Under the pieces are notes generated by a model that saw only the letters and a list, made by a program, of their open reading frames with translations, was not told the DNA's origin and searched no databases. A program made the position numbers and the translations under genes. Shown in pieces: positions 63,540 to 64,000 of a DNA stretch of 64,000 bases. Origin of the DNA: Atopsyche davidsoni (Eukaryota > Arthropoda > Insecta > Trichoptera > Hydrobiosidae). The stretch is taken from NCBI GenBank assembly GCA_022113835.1, contig JAILWY010000008.1, forward strand, positions 6,049,001 through 6,113,000, given 5' to 3'. How positions within the stretch are numbered: position 1 is the first letter of the stretch; every line of letters begins with the position of its first letter.

Positions 63540-64000
63540 TCACGTTGGTGCACGTGTGTAGATGCCTTTATCGGTTCGCAACATGAAACAATCATTCTTC
63601 TTCATCGGATGCCTCTCCTCAGAGGAGGTTTCAGGGAAAACAGTGTAGTCCTTCTACACCGCAGTTTTACATGGGAAGGAAAGTCTACGATAACAACGAA
63701 AATCGCCGGTCGTTTCAAAGCGTTTTTTTATTTTACGCAATAACGATAATAGAGAAATCCATGTACGCTACTGCAAAAGCCACATCTCGTAACATCGGGA
63801 AACAGCCACATACAGTATTGTAAGCATAGCAAATAAATCTTAATATATATATTTTTTTTAGCTCTTCTGACATTTTTCAACATATCAAGTAAAACCTATT
63901 TTTATTGAATAAAAAATATAATTTATAAGTTCATAAATATTAAGCAACAAGTGTGCTCATTTTTGCATGTTTTCCTATCGATTTATAAGATGAAACATAA
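63540..64000. other. Terminal stretch with a hairpin, no supported gene
   Basis: Near 63640-63672, 'aaaacagtgtag' and 'ctacaccgcagtttt' form an imperfect stem over a tcctt loop. It is preceded by 'cctctcctcagagg'. The rest is AT-rich. Confidence 0.4.

Overview
The window looks like insect nuclear DNA. It is AT-rich, every gene is split by short spliceosomal introns (GT..AG, many gtaagt donors), and the non-coding part carries mariner, LINE and SINE-like debris plus many (TA)n tracts. I could not fix the insect order. I re-joined exons by hand from splice sites, reading phase and family resemblance. Five multi-exon genes can be supported.

Layout: (1) 437-2772, plus strand: the 3' end of a proline-rich, probably nuclear protein whose exons each carry a D-x-D-x-R/polyproline module; its 5' part lies outside the window. 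(2) 3.5-13.5 kb: gene-poor, with a degenerate repeat array, a dead mariner, a foldback element and a hammerhead-like motif. (3) 13632-18121, minus strand: two intact tandem paralogues of a small secreted protein (about 180 aa), each with four exons and only phase-0 introns. (4) 20207-26813, minus: a complete 15-coding-exon M13 metallopeptidase of the neprilysin type (735 aa), with a long upstream region (26.8-39 kb) of candidate promoters, GC-rich islands and repeats. (5) 40101-46229, minus: a complete 12-coding-exon lysosomal glucosylceramidase (GH30, GBA1 type, 527 aa), whose intron between coding exons 3 and 4 holds an exact 413-bp tandem duplication. (6) 50187-58121, minus: a complete 14-exon EF-hand plus WD40 protein (793 aa) of the WDR64/WDR49/WD-on-Y group. 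(7) 58.3-64 kb: microsatellites, LINE and SINE remnants, a satellite of about 300 bp built from a LINE 3' end, and an 18-bp minisatellite.

The genes do not form a pathway. Neprilysin is a type II membrane ectopeptidase, glucosylceramidase is lysosomal, the WD40 protein is probably testis or cilium related, and the tandem pair are secreted proteins of unknown role. The most unusual material is repeat-derived: at least four dispersed hammerhead-ribozyme-like motifs, a satellite derived from a LINE tail, and a diverged GC-rich repeat pair that shares an open frame. Exon joins are inferred, without transcript evidence.
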